Part shown: in pieces, positions 1-8,501 of the stretch
Position numbering within the stretch: the first letter of the stretch is position 1
How the letters are laid out: each line of letters opens with the position of its first letter
Origin: Actinomycetota bacterium
Lineage (GTDB): Bacteria; Actinomycetota; Actinomycetes; Nanopelagicales; Nanopelagicaceae
Assembly (NCBI GenBank): GCA_029978425.1
Contig: JAPOJL010000001.1
Location: forward strand, 1 to 33,201
DNA length: 33,201 nt
Direction of reading: 5' to 3'
The notes under the pieces: generated by a model
The model's input: only the letters and a program-made list of their open reading frames with translations
The model's database searches: none
Told to the model about the DNA's origin: nothing
Translations under genes and position numbers: made by a program

Positions 1-561
1 ATTGCCCTGCATGGAATCCAATTTTCGCAGCGCCTTCTCTTTACGTTTACGATGCTTGAGAATTCCCGCTGCTTCTTCGATAAAGCCGCGCCGCTCTTCT
101 GGATTTGCCGTCAGAATTGCATCGAGCTGACCTTGACCGACGATGACATGCATCTCGCGACCAATTCCGCTATCGCTTAACAGTTCTTGAATATCTAGAA
201 GTCGAGCTGATTCACCGTTGATCTGGTAATCACTCTGACCATTTCTAAAGAGCGTTCGAGAGATCGTTACTTCTGTGAAGTCGATAGGCAGTGCGCCATC
301 AGTGTTATCAATAGTGACGGAAACTTCTGCGCGACCTAATGGAGCTCGACCTGAGGTTCCAGCGAAGATGACATCTTCCATCTTGCCGCCGCGCAAGCTC
401 TTAGCGCCTTGCTCACCCATGACCCACGAGAGCGCATCCACCACGTTGCTCTTACCTGAACCATTCGGGCCTACGACGCAGGTGATGCCCGGTTCGAATT
501 TGAGCGTCGTCGGAGATGCGAAGGACTTGAAGCCCTTCAAGGTCATACTCTTCAGATACAC
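1..561 (-). CDS. smc: Chromosome partition protein SMC, N-terminal part (cut by window edge)
   Basis: N-terminal 187 residues of SMC, the ATPase that with ScpA and ScpB condenses and helps segregate the chromosome. The translation opens with [15 protein letters not shown], the usual SMC start, and has the Walker A loop GPNGSGKS at residues 31-38 and the Q-loop GQGQ at 142-145. After that it begins to turn into the basic helix leading to the coiled coil. The GTG start at 561 was chosen because it gives the conserved MYLKSL-like beginning; the ATG at 546 would cut into it. No strong ribosome-binding site is visible. It lies 39 bases after the mutM stop, the same order as in mycobacteria. The coiled coil, hinge and C-terminal Walker B half lie outside the window. 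Confidence 0.95.
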   Translation of the reverse strand, partial: MYLKSMTLKGFKSFASPTTLKFEPGITCVVGPNGSGKSNVVDALSWVMGEQGAKSLRGGKMEDVIFAGTSGRAPLGRAEVSVTIDNTDGALPIDFTEVTISRTLFRNGQSDYQINGESARLLDIQELLSDSGIGREMHVIVGQGQLDAILTANPEERRGFIEEAAGILKHRKRKEKALRKLDSMQGN

Positions 562-600
562 AGGTAGAACCTATCGGGTGCTCCCGCGCACGCTCGGTTT

Positions 601-1491
601 TTAACCCCTCTTAACCCTGACTTTTTTCGCCTCGTCCTTGCGTTTTGCGGATCTTTTTGGCTGGCAGGTTGGACAGAAATGAGAGGAACGGTTTCCAAAA
701 GTAATCCGGCGAATCTGTGTGCCGCATCTTGAACAGGGTTCATCTTCCTGTCCATAGGCTTCAAGCTCGACATCAAAGTAGCCGCTCTCGCCATTCACAT
801 TGATGTAGAGATCATCAAAACTCGTACCACCCTGTTTCAGAGCCTCACTCATAACAAAGCTGACAGCATCCAGGAGCGTGGAGATTTCCTGTTCAGATAG
901 TTTCTTGGAAATTCTCTCTGGATGAATTGCAGCCCGCCAGAGCGCTTCATCAGCGTAAATGTTGCCAACCCCACTCATGACTGACTGATCAAGCAGTACT
1001 CTTTTGATGGCGCTATTTTTCTTCTGGATTTTCGAAATCACTGCTGTGCGATCAAATTTCTTGTCAAAGATATCTGGTGCAATCCGAGCAAAAGATTGTG
1101 GGATTAATTCATCGCCTTCGTGAACTAGCTGGTCAATTGCGACCCAACCAAAAGTTCGTTGATCGATGAAGCGAATCTCTCGCTTTCGATCTCCGAAATC
1201 AATCCTTACCCGAAGGTGTTTTTCATCATCAGAATTGCGTTTCTGAATGATGAATTGCCCGCTCATTCCTAAATGCGCCACTAACGCGAGATCTCGATTT
1301 AGTTCAAACCAGAGAAATTTTCCCCGTCGTACTATGTTTTTTACTCTTGCACCTTCAACGGAGCTCAATGGTGCATATGTTGATGAGCGATTTCCACCTT
1401 TGTGAACGAGTTCGATCTTCTTTATCTTCCTACCTACAATCCACGGCGCTAGTCCGCGACGAACTGTTTCTACTTCAGGCAGTTCGGGCAT
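601..1491 (-). CDS. mutM: Formamidopyrimidine-DNA glycosylase (Fpg/MutM)
   Basis: Bifunctional DNA glycosylase/AP lyase of base excision repair that removes 8-oxoguanine and formamidopyrimidines. The 296-residue protein starts MPELPEVETV, whose proline 2 (nucleophile) and glutamate 3 are catalytic. Lysine 58 in RRGKFLWFEL matches the conserved hairpin lysine, and M76 in HLGMSGQF matches the base-flipping methionine. A C-terminal zinc finger spans about 253-277 with C253, C256, C273 and C276. The length is slightly above the usual 270-290 because of a basic tail of about 19 residues after the finger. The ATG start at 1491 is certain because PELPE must follow the methionine. It is 10 bases downstream of rnc and reads on toward smc, as in other actinobacteria. 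Confidence 0.96.
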   Translation of the reverse strand: MPELPEVETVRRGLAPWIVGRKIKKIELVHKGGNRSSTYAPLSSVEGARVKNIVRRGKFLWFELNRDLALVAHLGMSGQFIIQKRNSDDEKHLRVRIDFGDRKREIRFIDQRTFGWVAIDQLVHEGDELIPQSFARIAPDIFDKKFDRTAVISKIQKKNSAIKRVLLDQSVMSGVGNIYADEALWRAAIHPERISKKLSEQEISTLLDAVSFVMSEALKQGGTSFDDLYINVNGESGYFDVELEAYGQEDEPCSRCGTQIRRITFGNRSSHFCPTCQPKRSAKRKDEAKKVRVKRG

Positions 1492-1501
1492 AAATCAAGA
1501 T

Positions 1502-2185
1502 TTACTTCTCTTGAGATTGAGAGATTGCTTCAAATGCTAAGCGCGCTGCGACTTGTTCAGCTTCACGTTTACTTTTGCCATGACCCTCTGGGTACGTTGC
1601 ACCATTCACAACTGCTACTGCCACAAAATCCTTGTCGTGATCGGGCCCCGATTCCGTGATGCGATATTCGGGCGGTAACCATCCCGCTGCTGCCACAATC
1701 TCTTGCAGTGCAGTCTTGCCATCGAGTCCTGCGCCACGCGATAACGCTTCTTCAATTGCACTAGCCATTAAACGCATGACAACCTCAGTTGTTTTTGCAA
1801 AACCATGATCGAGATAGATCGCTCCGACGAGCGCTTCAAAGGCATCTGCAAGTATTGAGTTCTTATCGCGACCGCCTGTGACCTCTTCGCCTTTACCAAT
1901 CTTGAGGGCGGCACCTAACTCAAGCTCGCGTCCGATGGCAGCAAGTGCGCGCATGTTGACGATTCCCGAACGCAAAGGAGAGAGTCGAGATTCATCGAGA
2001 TCTGGGAATCTTTCATAGAGCGCTTCGGTAATTACTAAACCCAAGACGCTATCGCCGAGAAACTCTAGGCGTTCATTAGTGGGAAGCCCGCCAAATTCGT
2101 AGGCAAAAGAACGATGAGTTAGCGCAAGATTAAGAAGCTCTGGACTTACCGAAACTCCGAGCTTTTCGGTTAAAGCCAGCGTCAG
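1502..2185 (-). CDS. rnc: Ribonuclease III, probable CTG start
   Basis: Double-strand-specific endoribonuclease that processes 16S/23S rRNA precursors and some mRNAs. The RNase III domain carries the signature NERLEFLGDSVLG and a second motif DAFEALVGAIYLD; a dsRNA-binding domain fills about residues 155-222. The frame has no ATG, GTG or TTG before TTG at 2044, and that codon lies inside the signature and would remove the catalytic acids. The frame is open back to a stop at 2212-2214. CTG at 2185 sits 7 bases after a GAGG ribosome-binding site and 2 bases after the rpmF stop. It gives 227 residues, and E38, E41, D45, D114 and E117 then fall at the same numbers as in E. coli RNase III. The start is inference; the gene identity is firm. 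Confidence 0.9.
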   Translation of the reverse strand: MTLALTEKLGVSVSPELLNLALTHRSFAYEFGGLPTNERLEFLGDSVLGLVITEALYERFPDLDESRLSPLRSGIVNMRALAAIGRELELGAALKIGKGEEVTGGRDKNSILADAFEALVGAIYLDHGFAKTTEVVMRLMASAIEEALSRGAGLDGKTALQEIVAAAGWLPPEYRITESGPDHDKDFVAVAVVNGATYPEGHGKSKREAEQVAARLAFEAISQSQEK

Positions 2186-2187
2186 GA

Positions 2188-2361
2188 CTAAACCTCGAGA
2201 ACTTGACGACGGTTATAAGTTCCGCAGGTTGGACATGCGGTGTGTTGCAACTTTGGTTGTTGGCACTGGCTGCAATTTGCTGTCGATGCAGGAGTTGCCT
2301 TCCATTGGCTACGACGAGAACGTGTGCGCGAGCGCGACATCTTTCGCTTGGGTAATGGCAC
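2188..2361 (-). CDS. rpmF: 50S ribosomal protein L32, zinc-binding form
   Basis: Small large-subunit ribosomal protein of 57 residues. It begins VPLPKRKMSRSRTRSRRSQW, the usual basic L32 start, and carries a four-cysteine zinc ribbon: C30, C33, C43 and C46, in the C-x2-C...C-x2-C pattern. The GTG start at 2361 follows an AAAGGAG ribosome-binding site. It lies between DUF177 upstream and rnc downstream, the standard neighbourhood (DUF177/YceD almost always precedes rpmF). The last codons contain the GAGG that probably serves rnc, so rnc translation may depend on rpmF translation. Confidence 0.95.
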   Translation of the reverse strand: MPLPKRKMSRSRTRSRRSQWKATPASTANCSQCQQPKLQHTACPTCGTYNRRQVLEV

Positions 2362-2407
2362 GGTGGTTCTCCTTTATTACTGATCTGTAGCGTTCAACGA
2401 GCGCGTA

Positions 2408-2437
2408 AGTATCCCTCAGCGTCACGGGGTTTGCCAA
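2408..2437 (-). promoter_or_regulatory. Candidate sigma-70-type promoter for rpmF-rnc-mutM-smc
   Basis: Read on the minus strand, TTGGCA (2432-2437) and GATACT (2408-2413) are separated by 18 bases in the 84-base gap between DUF177 and rpmF. This matches the -35/-10 consensus well enough to suggest an internal promoter, giving a leader of about 40 bases before the rpmF GTG. Seen in sequence only; no transcript data. Confidence 0.4.
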
Positions 2438-2445
2438 ATTGAGCC

Positions 2446-2985
2446 CTATTCAGGCTTCCAACCCGCCAGCCCAGTCCAACGCGGATCAACCGCCTCGTGC
2501 GAATGTTCATCGGGAAGGTCCCGCCATTTCTCGCCGCAGCCAGCACATAACCCCTCGCAATCATCAGCGCAGAGCGGATTGATAGGCATCGAGAGGATTA
2601 CCGCATCGCGGATTGGAATTTCTATATCTGCAATATCTCCATCGAGGGTGAAGAGTTCATCATCGTCATCAGGATTCTCTGAAACTCGAGATTGATAAAG
2701 AAAGAGTTCTTGAAATTTTTGATCAATCTCTACGGCAAGAGGGTCGAGACATCTTCCACACTCACCTTTGGCGATGGAAGAGATTGAACCTGTGATCAAG
2801 ACACCATCGTCAACTGATTCAGCCCGGAATGAAATGTCTAGCTTCTCTCCCTTGGGAATCTCAAGCAACGGAATTCCGATGGAATCTGGAGCTGGGAAAT
2901 TTAAGGTGTATTCGCGCATCTCTCCAGCGCGACGTGGTAACTCATGCAGATTAATGCGGAAAGACGATTGAGCTTTTGAGTTCAT
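2446..2985 (-). CDS. DUF177/YceD family protein
   Basis: 179-residue member of the YceD/DUF177 family, which is co-inherited with rpmF and is linked to 23S rRNA or large-subunit accumulation in bacteria and plants; the biochemical role is not well defined. The sequence shows a beta-rich first half, then C76-x2-C79 in GECGRCLDPL, an acidic DDDDE stretch near 106-110, and a second cysteine group C139, C143, C147, C150 in CADDCEGLCAGCG. The cysteines are arranged as in zinc-binding members. The ATG at 2985 lies 9 bases after the upstream gene stop. Sitting directly before rpmF supports the call. Confidence 0.88.
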   Translation of the reverse strand: MNSKAQSSFRINLHELPRRAGEMREYTLNFPAPDSIGIPLLEIPKGEKLDISFRAESVDDGVLITGSISSIAKGECGRCLDPLAVEIDQKFQELFLYQSRVSENPDDDDELFTLDGDIADIEIPIRDAVILSMPINPLCADDCEGLCAGCGEKWRDLPDEHSHEAVDPRWTGLAGWKPE

Positions 2986-2994
2986 GAGAATTAC

Positions 2995-3471
2995 TTAGTC
3001 AGCGAGTTGCGAGAGAACATCTTTATCACTGGCGCCAGCAAGTCTTTCACGACCGCGGTTTACAGCTTCAAGAGTTTTGTTCAAGATAACTTCTAATGTG
3101 GCAAGACGTGAGTCGATATATGCATCAACTTCTTCACGTTCTTTTTCAACCTTTGCGTGAGCTTCATCAATCAAGCGAGCTGATTCTTCGCGAGCAGCGG
3201 CGACGATGGCAGTCTGTTCGACCATCCGAGCAACTTCTTCTCGAGCATGAGCGATGAGTTGTTCTGCACTCTGACGCCCTTCTTCAATTATTCCTTCTCG
3301 ATTAGCGAGAAGTTTTTGCGCGTTTGAGAGATCTGCTGGTAGCGCTTGATTAATCTCTTCTAAAATTCCCAAGAGCTCACCTCGATGGACAACGCACGAG
3401 GCTGAGAGCGGAACGGCGCGGGCCTCATTAACCATCGTGATGGCGGATTGAAGTTTCTCGATTGCTTCCAT
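2995..3471 (-). CDS. DivIVA/SepIVA-like coiled-coil protein
   Basis: 158-residue, mostly helical, highly charged protein. From about residue 58 to 145 it has long heptad-like runs rich in Glu, Arg and Ala, as in DivIVA-domain proteins. Its position, between coaD and DUF177-rpmF-rnc-mutM-smc, matches that of SepIVA (Rv2927c in M. tuberculosis), a DivIVA-like protein needed for septation and polar growth in mycobacteria. It has no membrane segment, so it is likely cytoplasmic and may self-assemble at the membrane. I infer the same role from position and coiled-coil character only. ATG start at 3471, 2 bases after coaD stops. It appears shorter than the mycobacterial protein. Confidence 0.65.
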   Translation of the reverse strand: MEAIEKLQSAITMVNEARAVPLSASCVVHRGELLGILEEINQALPADLSNAQKLLANREGIIEEGRQSAEQLIAHAREEVARMVEQTAIVAAAREESARLIDEAHAKVEKEREEVDAYIDSRLATLEVILNKTLEAVNRGRERLAGASDKDVLSQLAD

Positions 3472-3473
3472 TG

Positions 3474-3965
<492 letters not shown>

Positions 3966-3990
3966 CTAACACGACTACCGGAACTGCAGA

Positions 3991-4566
3991 TTATTCCTCG
4001 TTCGCAGGCTCCGCATAAAAGATAGTTGCGGCACCGTACTTGCGTTCCTTCAACTCCTTCAAACCTAGAGGCCAATTCAATCTCTTTGACTTCGAATCCC
4101 GTTCGATGGCAATGACTGCGGAACTCTTAAGAAATCCATTTTTCACAAGCGATGAGAGCGTTTTTTCAATTTCATTATTTGGTAAGTCATACGGAGGGTC
4201 AAGAAAAACTACGTCAAATTTTAACTCTGAAGTCTTATCAAGAAATTTCCCCACTGAACTTGTGATGACAGATGTAGTTCCAATACCCGAAATATTTTCT
4301 AATAGAGCAAAGTTCTGACGAGTCACACTTGTAGCCTTCTCATCATTGTCTACTGCATACACCACTGCAGCACCGCGCGAGAGCGCCTCCGCTCCGACCG
4401 CACCCGAACCACAATACAAATCCAGAACAGTGAGATCGTTTATAGAACCGAACTCTGATTCCAGGGTTGAGAAGAGAGCTTCTCGAGCTCGATCCGATGT
4501 TGGACGAGTTGCTCCGCTCGGAGAAATCAAATTCCTTCCTTTTGCAAGGCCAGCAATAATCCTCAT
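3991..4566 (-). CDS. rsmD: 16S rRNA (guanine966-N2)-methyltransferase RsmD
   Basis: SAM-dependent methyltransferase for G966 of 16S rRNA. The 191-residue Rossmann enzyme starts MRIIAGLAKGRNL and has the RPTSDRAREALFS helix typical of RsmD. The SAM-binding motif DLYCGSGAVG is at about 49-58, and the catalytic DPPY at 123-126 is characteristic of N6/N2 amino-methyltransferases. The ATG at 4566 shares its A with the recG stop (TAATG), implying translational coupling. Confidence 0.94.
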   Translation of the reverse strand: MRIIAGLAKGRNLISPSGATRPTSDRAREALFSTLESEFGSINDLTVLDLYCGSGAVGAEALSRGAAVVYAVDNDEKATSVTRQNFALLENISGIGTTSVITSSVGKFLDKTSELKFDVVFLDPPYDLPNNEIEKTLSSLVKNGFLKSSAVIAIERDSKSKRLNWPLGLKELKERKYGAATIFYAEPANEE

Positions 4567-6782
4567 TAACGTTTCTCCAAGTACGCAGCTCGTTCTTCCT
4601 GTCGTAACTTATCAACTTCGATTTTTAATTGCGGCATCGAGTCAAGTAATGGGTCCCTTGCAACCAGTCGCTCTGCCACATCACGGGCTTGAGAGATCAG
4701 ATCTTCATCCCTAATGACGCGGAGTAACCGTAAATGAGAACGCACTCCTGATTGCGCACTTCCTAGGACATCACCTTCACGCCGCTGTTCCAGATCAAGT
4801 CGACTCAACTCAAAACCATCCGTTGTGGCCGCGACTGCTGAGAGTCTTTCCATCGCAGGGCTCTCATCGGAAGCATTGGTTACAAGCAAGCAGAGTCCAG
4901 GAGTTGTACCTCGTCCAACACGGCCTCGTAACTGATGTAGTTGTGACACACCAAAACGATCAGCATCCATGATGATCATCATCGATGCATTGGGCACATC
5001 AACACCCACTTCAATCACCGTCGTTGAAATAAGTACATCAATATCGCCCTTAGAAAAAGCCTGCATCACGCTCTCTTTTTCTTCTGCATGCATTCGCCCA
5101 TGCAACTTCCCAACTCTCACGCTAGCGAGCGCACCTTGTGATAGTTGAGGAAATAGATCTTCTACTGACGCCATTGGAACCTTTTCCTGGACATCATCAT
5201 CGTCTGAAAGAGCGCGCGCTAATTTGAGCTCTTCGGGCGTAAGACCAAAGCGCTGCAAATCAGAGTCATCGCTTGGTGAAATTCTTGGCGCAACGATGTA
5301 CACCTGATGACCACTCTTTACTTCCTCCGTTGCTCGCTGCCAGGCCCGGTCGAGATGTTGTGGTTTACTCAAGGCAGAAACAACGTGAGTGGTGATTGGA
5401 GATCGACCCAGTGGAAGTTCTCTCAATACTGAAACATCTAGGTCGCCAAATATCGTCATGGCGACAGTTCTTGGAATCGGCGTCGCGGTCATCACAAGTA
5501 CGTGTGGAGGTTGAGCTGCTTTCTCCCGTAGCGCATCGCGCTGCTCCACTCCGAATCGATGTTGCTCATCAACCACAATCAATCCCAAATCGTTGAAAGA
5601 AACTCCCTCACTCAAAAGCGCGTGCGTTCCAACAACCAATCCGACAGCTCCCGAAGAAATAGCCCCGTGCACTTCTTTCTTCTCTGCTGCGCTCAATGAT
5701 CCAGTTAGTAAAGCGACCTGAGTGCCTCGAACATTTCCTCCCAGCATTCCTCCTTCGGCGAGATCACCCAGAAGAGCGTGGAAATTTCGATAATGCTGTT
5801 GTGCCAGAACTTCTGTAGGTGCAAGTAAAGCGGCTTGTCCCCCTGAATCCACGACAGAGAGCATCGCCCGTAGCGCGATGATTGTCTTTCCCGAGCCGAC
5901 ATCTCCCTGCAGTAATCGATACATCGGATGTGGACTTGCTAAATCTGCGGATATCTCGCGCCACACTTCTTTCTGGCCTGCCGTGAGTTCAAATGGCATG
6001 CGCTGATCAAATGCAGCTAGTAATCCATCTGTGATTGGCGCTCGTTTCTTAGTCGTTGCCGCTCGAACTTCGAGCCTGCGAAGTACGAGAAAGAGTTGCA
6101 TCAAGAGCGCTTCATCAAATGTGAGCCGTGCACGTGCTCGTTCAGCGCTCTCAGCGCTGGTGGGCTCATGAACTTCGCGAAGAGCGGTCATGAAATCTGG
6201 AAATTTCATCTCCTCCAGAACATCATGTGGAACATAATCTTTCATTTCCTCTAGTGCGTTGAGCGCTAGACGAACGCATTGCGCGATCTTCCACGATGGT
6301 AATTTTGATGTAGCGGGATAAACCGGAAGATATCGACCCGCAAAATCTCCAATTGCAGCATCGAGATTGTCACCTTCAGGAATCAGTAAGTAATCAGGGT
6401 GGGCAAGTTGACGCTTTCCTTTAAACAATCCAACTTTTCCAGCAAATAAACCTTGACGTCCTTCACGTAAATCTTTCTCTCGCCATGCTTGATTGAAGAA
6501 GGTCAATATCAACTTTGCTCGCCCGTCAGTAACAATTGTCTCGACGATGACGCCCTTACGCCCCGGGATTCTGCGCACTTTTGTGCTTTCGACTTTAGCG
6601 AAGATAGTTACCTCTTCACCTTCGTTAAGCGCTTCGATATCTGTGAGCTCGCCACGAACGACATACCTTCGTGGATAGTGGCGCAGTAAATCTCCCACAG
6701 TTGTGATCTCAAAGTGCTCGGCAAGGACCTTGGCGGTCTTATCACCGAGAACCGAAATCAACCGTGACTCCAACGAGGCCAT
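4566..6782 (-). CDS. recG: ATP-dependent DNA helicase RecG
   Basis: Branch-migration helicase that regresses stalled forks and processes Holliday junctions. The 738-residue protein has an N-terminal helix region and an OB-fold wedge at about 45-140. The LTFDEALLMQL segment at 220-230 leads into the helicase core with Walker A GDVGSGKT (293-300), Walker B DEQH (405-408), and motif III TATPIPRT (432-439). The second RecA domain has STTVIEVGVDVP and the QLRGRVGRG arginine-finger motif, and a TRG-like C-terminus follows. It is longer than E. coli RecG (693) but in the actinobacterial range. ATG at 6782, preceded by a purine-rich GAGAG. It is the first gene of the leftward block and diverges from rpmB. 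Confidence 0.97.
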   Translation of the reverse strand: MASLESRLISVLGDKTAKVLAEHFEITTVGDLLRHYPRRYVVRGELTDIEALNEGEEVTIFAKVESTKVRRIPGRKGVIVETIVTDGRAKLILTFFNQAWREKDLREGRQGLFAGKVGLFKGKRQLAHPDYLLIPEGDNLDAAIGDFAGRYLPVYPATSKLPSWKIAQCVRLALNALEEMKDYVPHDVLEEMKFPDFMTALREVHEPTSAESAERARARLTFDEALLMQLFLVLRRLEVRAATTKKRAPITDGLLAAFDQRMPFELTAGQKEVWREISADLASPHPMYRLLQGDVGSGKTIIALRAMLSVVDSGGQAALLAPTEVLAQQHYRNFHALLGDLAEGGMLGGNVRGTQVALLTGSLSAAEKKEVHGAISSGAVGLVVGTHALLSEGVSFNDLGLIVVDEQHRFGVEQRDALREKAAQPPHVLVMTATPIPRTVAMTIFGDLDVSVLRELPLGRSPITTHVVSALSKPQHLDRAWQRATEEVKSGHQVYIVAPRISPSDDSDLQRFGLTPEELKLARALSDDDDVQEKVPMASVEDLFPQLSQGALASVRVGKLHGRMHAEEKESVMQAFSKGDIDVLISTTVIEVGVDVPNASMMIIMDADRFGVSQLHQLRGRVGRGTTPGLCLLVTNASDESPAMERLSAVAATTDGFELSRLDLEQRREGDVLGSAQSGVRSHLRLLRVIRDEDLISQARDVAERLVARDPLLDSMPQLKIEVDKLRQEERAAYLEKR

Positions 6783-6852
6783 GCTTCATTCTCTCGGATA
6801 GCGCTGCAATTTTGCCTTTGATTCAACTTCTCCCGCGTAAATCGCCTCCGAA

Positions 6853-6881
6853 TTGGCGCTCACAGCGCCTTTGCGGCTAAT
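6853..6881 (+). promoter_or_regulatory. Candidate rpmB promoter overlapped by inverted repeats
   Basis: In the 141-base divergent gap between recG and rpmB, TTGGCG (6853-6858) and GCTAAT (6876-6881) are 17 bases apart. This is a plausible promoter giving a leader of about 36 bases. A perfect inverted repeat GGCGCT-CAC-AGCGCC (6855-6869) overlaps the -35 and spacer, and a second, CTTGCG-CC-CGCAAG (6882-6895), covers the likely start of transcription. They could be operators or RNA hairpins; this is inference. Confidence 0.35.
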
Positions 6882-6923
6882 CTTGCGCCCGCAAGTCAGA
6901 GTAAATAATCAAGGAGTTCGAAC

Positions 6924-7109
6924 GTGGCAGCTGTATGCGATATCTGTAACAAGGGACCAAGCTTTGGCAATAACGTCTCGCACTCAAACCGTCGTACCCG
7001 CCGCCGTTGGAATCCAAATATCCAGCGCATCCGCACCTTGGTGAACGGTTACACCAAGCGCCAGAACGTCTGCACTTCCTGCCTCAAGGCCGGAAAAGTC
7101 GCGCGCTAA
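6924..7109 (+). CDS. rpmB: 50S ribosomal protein L28, zinc-binding form
   Basis: 61-residue large-subunit ribosomal protein. It begins MAAVCDICNKGPSFGNNVSH, the standard L28 start, and carries the four zinc cysteines C5, C8, C50 and C53. GTG start at 6924 with AAGGAG at 6911-6916, 7 bases upstream. It is transcribed away from recG and toward thiL, whose stop is 37 bases away. In mycobacteria a DAK-domain gene lies between the equivalent rpmB and recG; it is missing here. Confidence 0.96.
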   Translation: MAAVCDICNKGPSFGNNVSHSNRRTRRRWNPNIQRIRTLVNGYTKRQNVCTSCLKAGKVAR

Positions 7110-7146
7110 GCCCTCTCTTTTTAAACATTCCTTTCACTAATTCCGC

Positions 7147-8112
7147 TTACCAGTGGTGTTGGTAACCCGCCTCGCCAGAAACAACTTTTCCATCAAGTAG
7201 CACGCCTACACCCTGCTCGACTCTGCCGATCTCAATAAATCCTTCGCACTTTTCGGGCGTAGAGGTTGTTGCAAGAAGGACATGATCCTCGCCCCCACTC
7301 AAAACAAAATCCATTCCAGAACTCTCTCCCGTTCCAAACTCCTGAGCTAATTGATGCAGAGCTGCAAAGCCTTCGGCTTTCTCAATAAGCGTTGATTGCA
7401 GGTGAAGCGTCACTCCACTCGCGAGTGCAATATGGCCAGCATCAATAAGTAGTCCATCGCTGATATCTGTTGCAGAGTTCAAAGCGGCATAAACCTTACG
7501 ATATTTGCTGTAATCAATGTGTGGTGCACGGTGTTGCATAAGTGCGCGCTGAGATGATTCAGAACCGTGCGTCAAATCTCCGGAAAGAATTCCTAGCCCA
7601 GCCTTGGACCAGCCTGGAAGATGAGAAATCATCACAACATCTCCGACCTTCGCGCCTGATCGGGTAATCGCGCGCAAAGTTCTACCTACTGCAGTTATTG
7701 AGATAACCAATTCGCTACCCTGTGATAAATCACCACCAATAACGCTGGCGCCAACTTTTGTAGCTTCTTCGGAAATTCCACGCGCTAGGTCCTCAAGATC
7801 ATCTAAATAATCTTTGGGAAATGCGACTGCAACCAGTAAGTACTCGGGCCAGCCGCCCATGGCGCAAATATCTGCAAGATTTGCAGCAGTTATCTTTCGG
7901 CCAATTTCTTGCGGCGTGCTCCATGCACGACGAAAGTGAATATTTTCTACCGCCATATCGGTGGAGAGAATCGTGAGACCCTCATTGAGTTTTACTACCG
8001 CCCCATCATCTCCATTTCCGATAACGATGTTGGCGGCAGCGGAAGCGCTCGTGTTGGAAGTATCAAAGATCGCACGCACTCGCTTCAGTACTTCTTCCTC
8101 GCGCACAATCAC
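7147..8112 (-). CDS. thiL: Thiamine-monophosphate kinase ThiL
   Basis: Phosphorylates thiamine monophosphate to thiamine diphosphate, the final step of cofactor synthesis. The 321-residue protein is of the PurM/ThiL fold: NGDDGAVV at about 33-40, STDMAVENIHF at 50-60 (metal and substrate binding), the LADICAMGG loop near 79-87, and VIGGDLSQG and ATDISDGLLIDAGH further on. GTG at 8112 is preceded by GGAGGAG about 10 bases upstream; a second GTG two codons downstream is an alternative start. It converges on rpmB and diverges from the Lrp-type gene. Confidence 0.94.
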   Translation of the reverse strand: MIVREEEVLKRVRAIFDTSNTSASAAANIVIGNGDDGAVVKLNEGLTILSTDMAVENIHFRRAWSTPQEIGRKITAANLADICAMGGWPEYLLVAVAFPKDYLDDLEDLARGISEEATKVGASVIGGDLSQGSELVISITAVGRTLRAITRSGAKVGDVVMISHLPGWSKAGLGILSGDLTHGSESSQRALMQHRAPHIDYSKYRKVYAALNSATDISDGLLIDAGHIALASGVTLHLQSTLIEKAEGFAALHQLAQEFGTGESSGMDFVLSGGEDHVLLATTSTPEKCEGFIEIGRVEQGVGVLLDGKVVSGEAGYQHHW

Positions 8113-8251
8113 TCCCCTAAAACTCCTCCGACAAAAAACCTTTCGGGCTCTAGCCTAAATGCGCTAAGGTCTAGTTACGCAACTCAAAGCAGCTCTGCAT
8201 GGACGCCAATGAAGATGACCATCGCTGGGCTCTCGTCGAAACGGAAGAACC

Positions 8252-8488
8252 ATGTCTATACAGGCATATATTTTGATTCAAACTGAAGTAGGTAAGTCCA
8301 GCGGCGTGACCAAAGCGGTTACTGCGATTGCCGGCGTGACAATTGCCGAGAGCGTTACCGGCCCCTATGACGTGATTATGCGCGCCGAAGCCGCAAGTAT
8401 GGAAGATCTTGGAAAATCAGTCTTGGCAAAAGTTCAAGCTATTCCTGGTATCACTCGCACTTTAACGTGCCCCGTCACTTCGCTGTAA
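8252..8488 (+). CDS. Stand-alone Lrp/AsnC ligand-binding (RAM) domain protein
   Basis: 78-residue protein consisting only of the alpha/beta RAM domain of the Lrp/AsnC family, with no DNA-binding helix-turn-helix. Features are the first strand MSIQAYILIQTEVG, the GVTIAESVTGPYDVIMRAEA stretch with the glycine turn typical of the effector pocket, and the closing VQAIPGITRTLTCPV. Such single-domain proteins form multimers and may bind amino acids; the function of this one is unknown. The ATG at 8252 follows GGAAG. I recall similar single-domain genes near thiL and ddl in other actinobacteria. It converges on ddl, with 13 bases between stops. Confidence 0.85.
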   Translation: MSIQAYILIQTEVGKSSGVTKAVTAIAGVTIAESVTGPYDVIMRAEAASMEDLGKSVLAKVQAIPGITRTLTCPVTSL

Positions 8489-8501
8489 AGCGCAGAAACA
8501 C

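Noticed and set aside
275..604. 109-residue plus-strand open frame at the left edge
   Set aside because: It is antisense to the SMC N-terminus, whose Walker A and opening residues are unmistakable on the minus strand.
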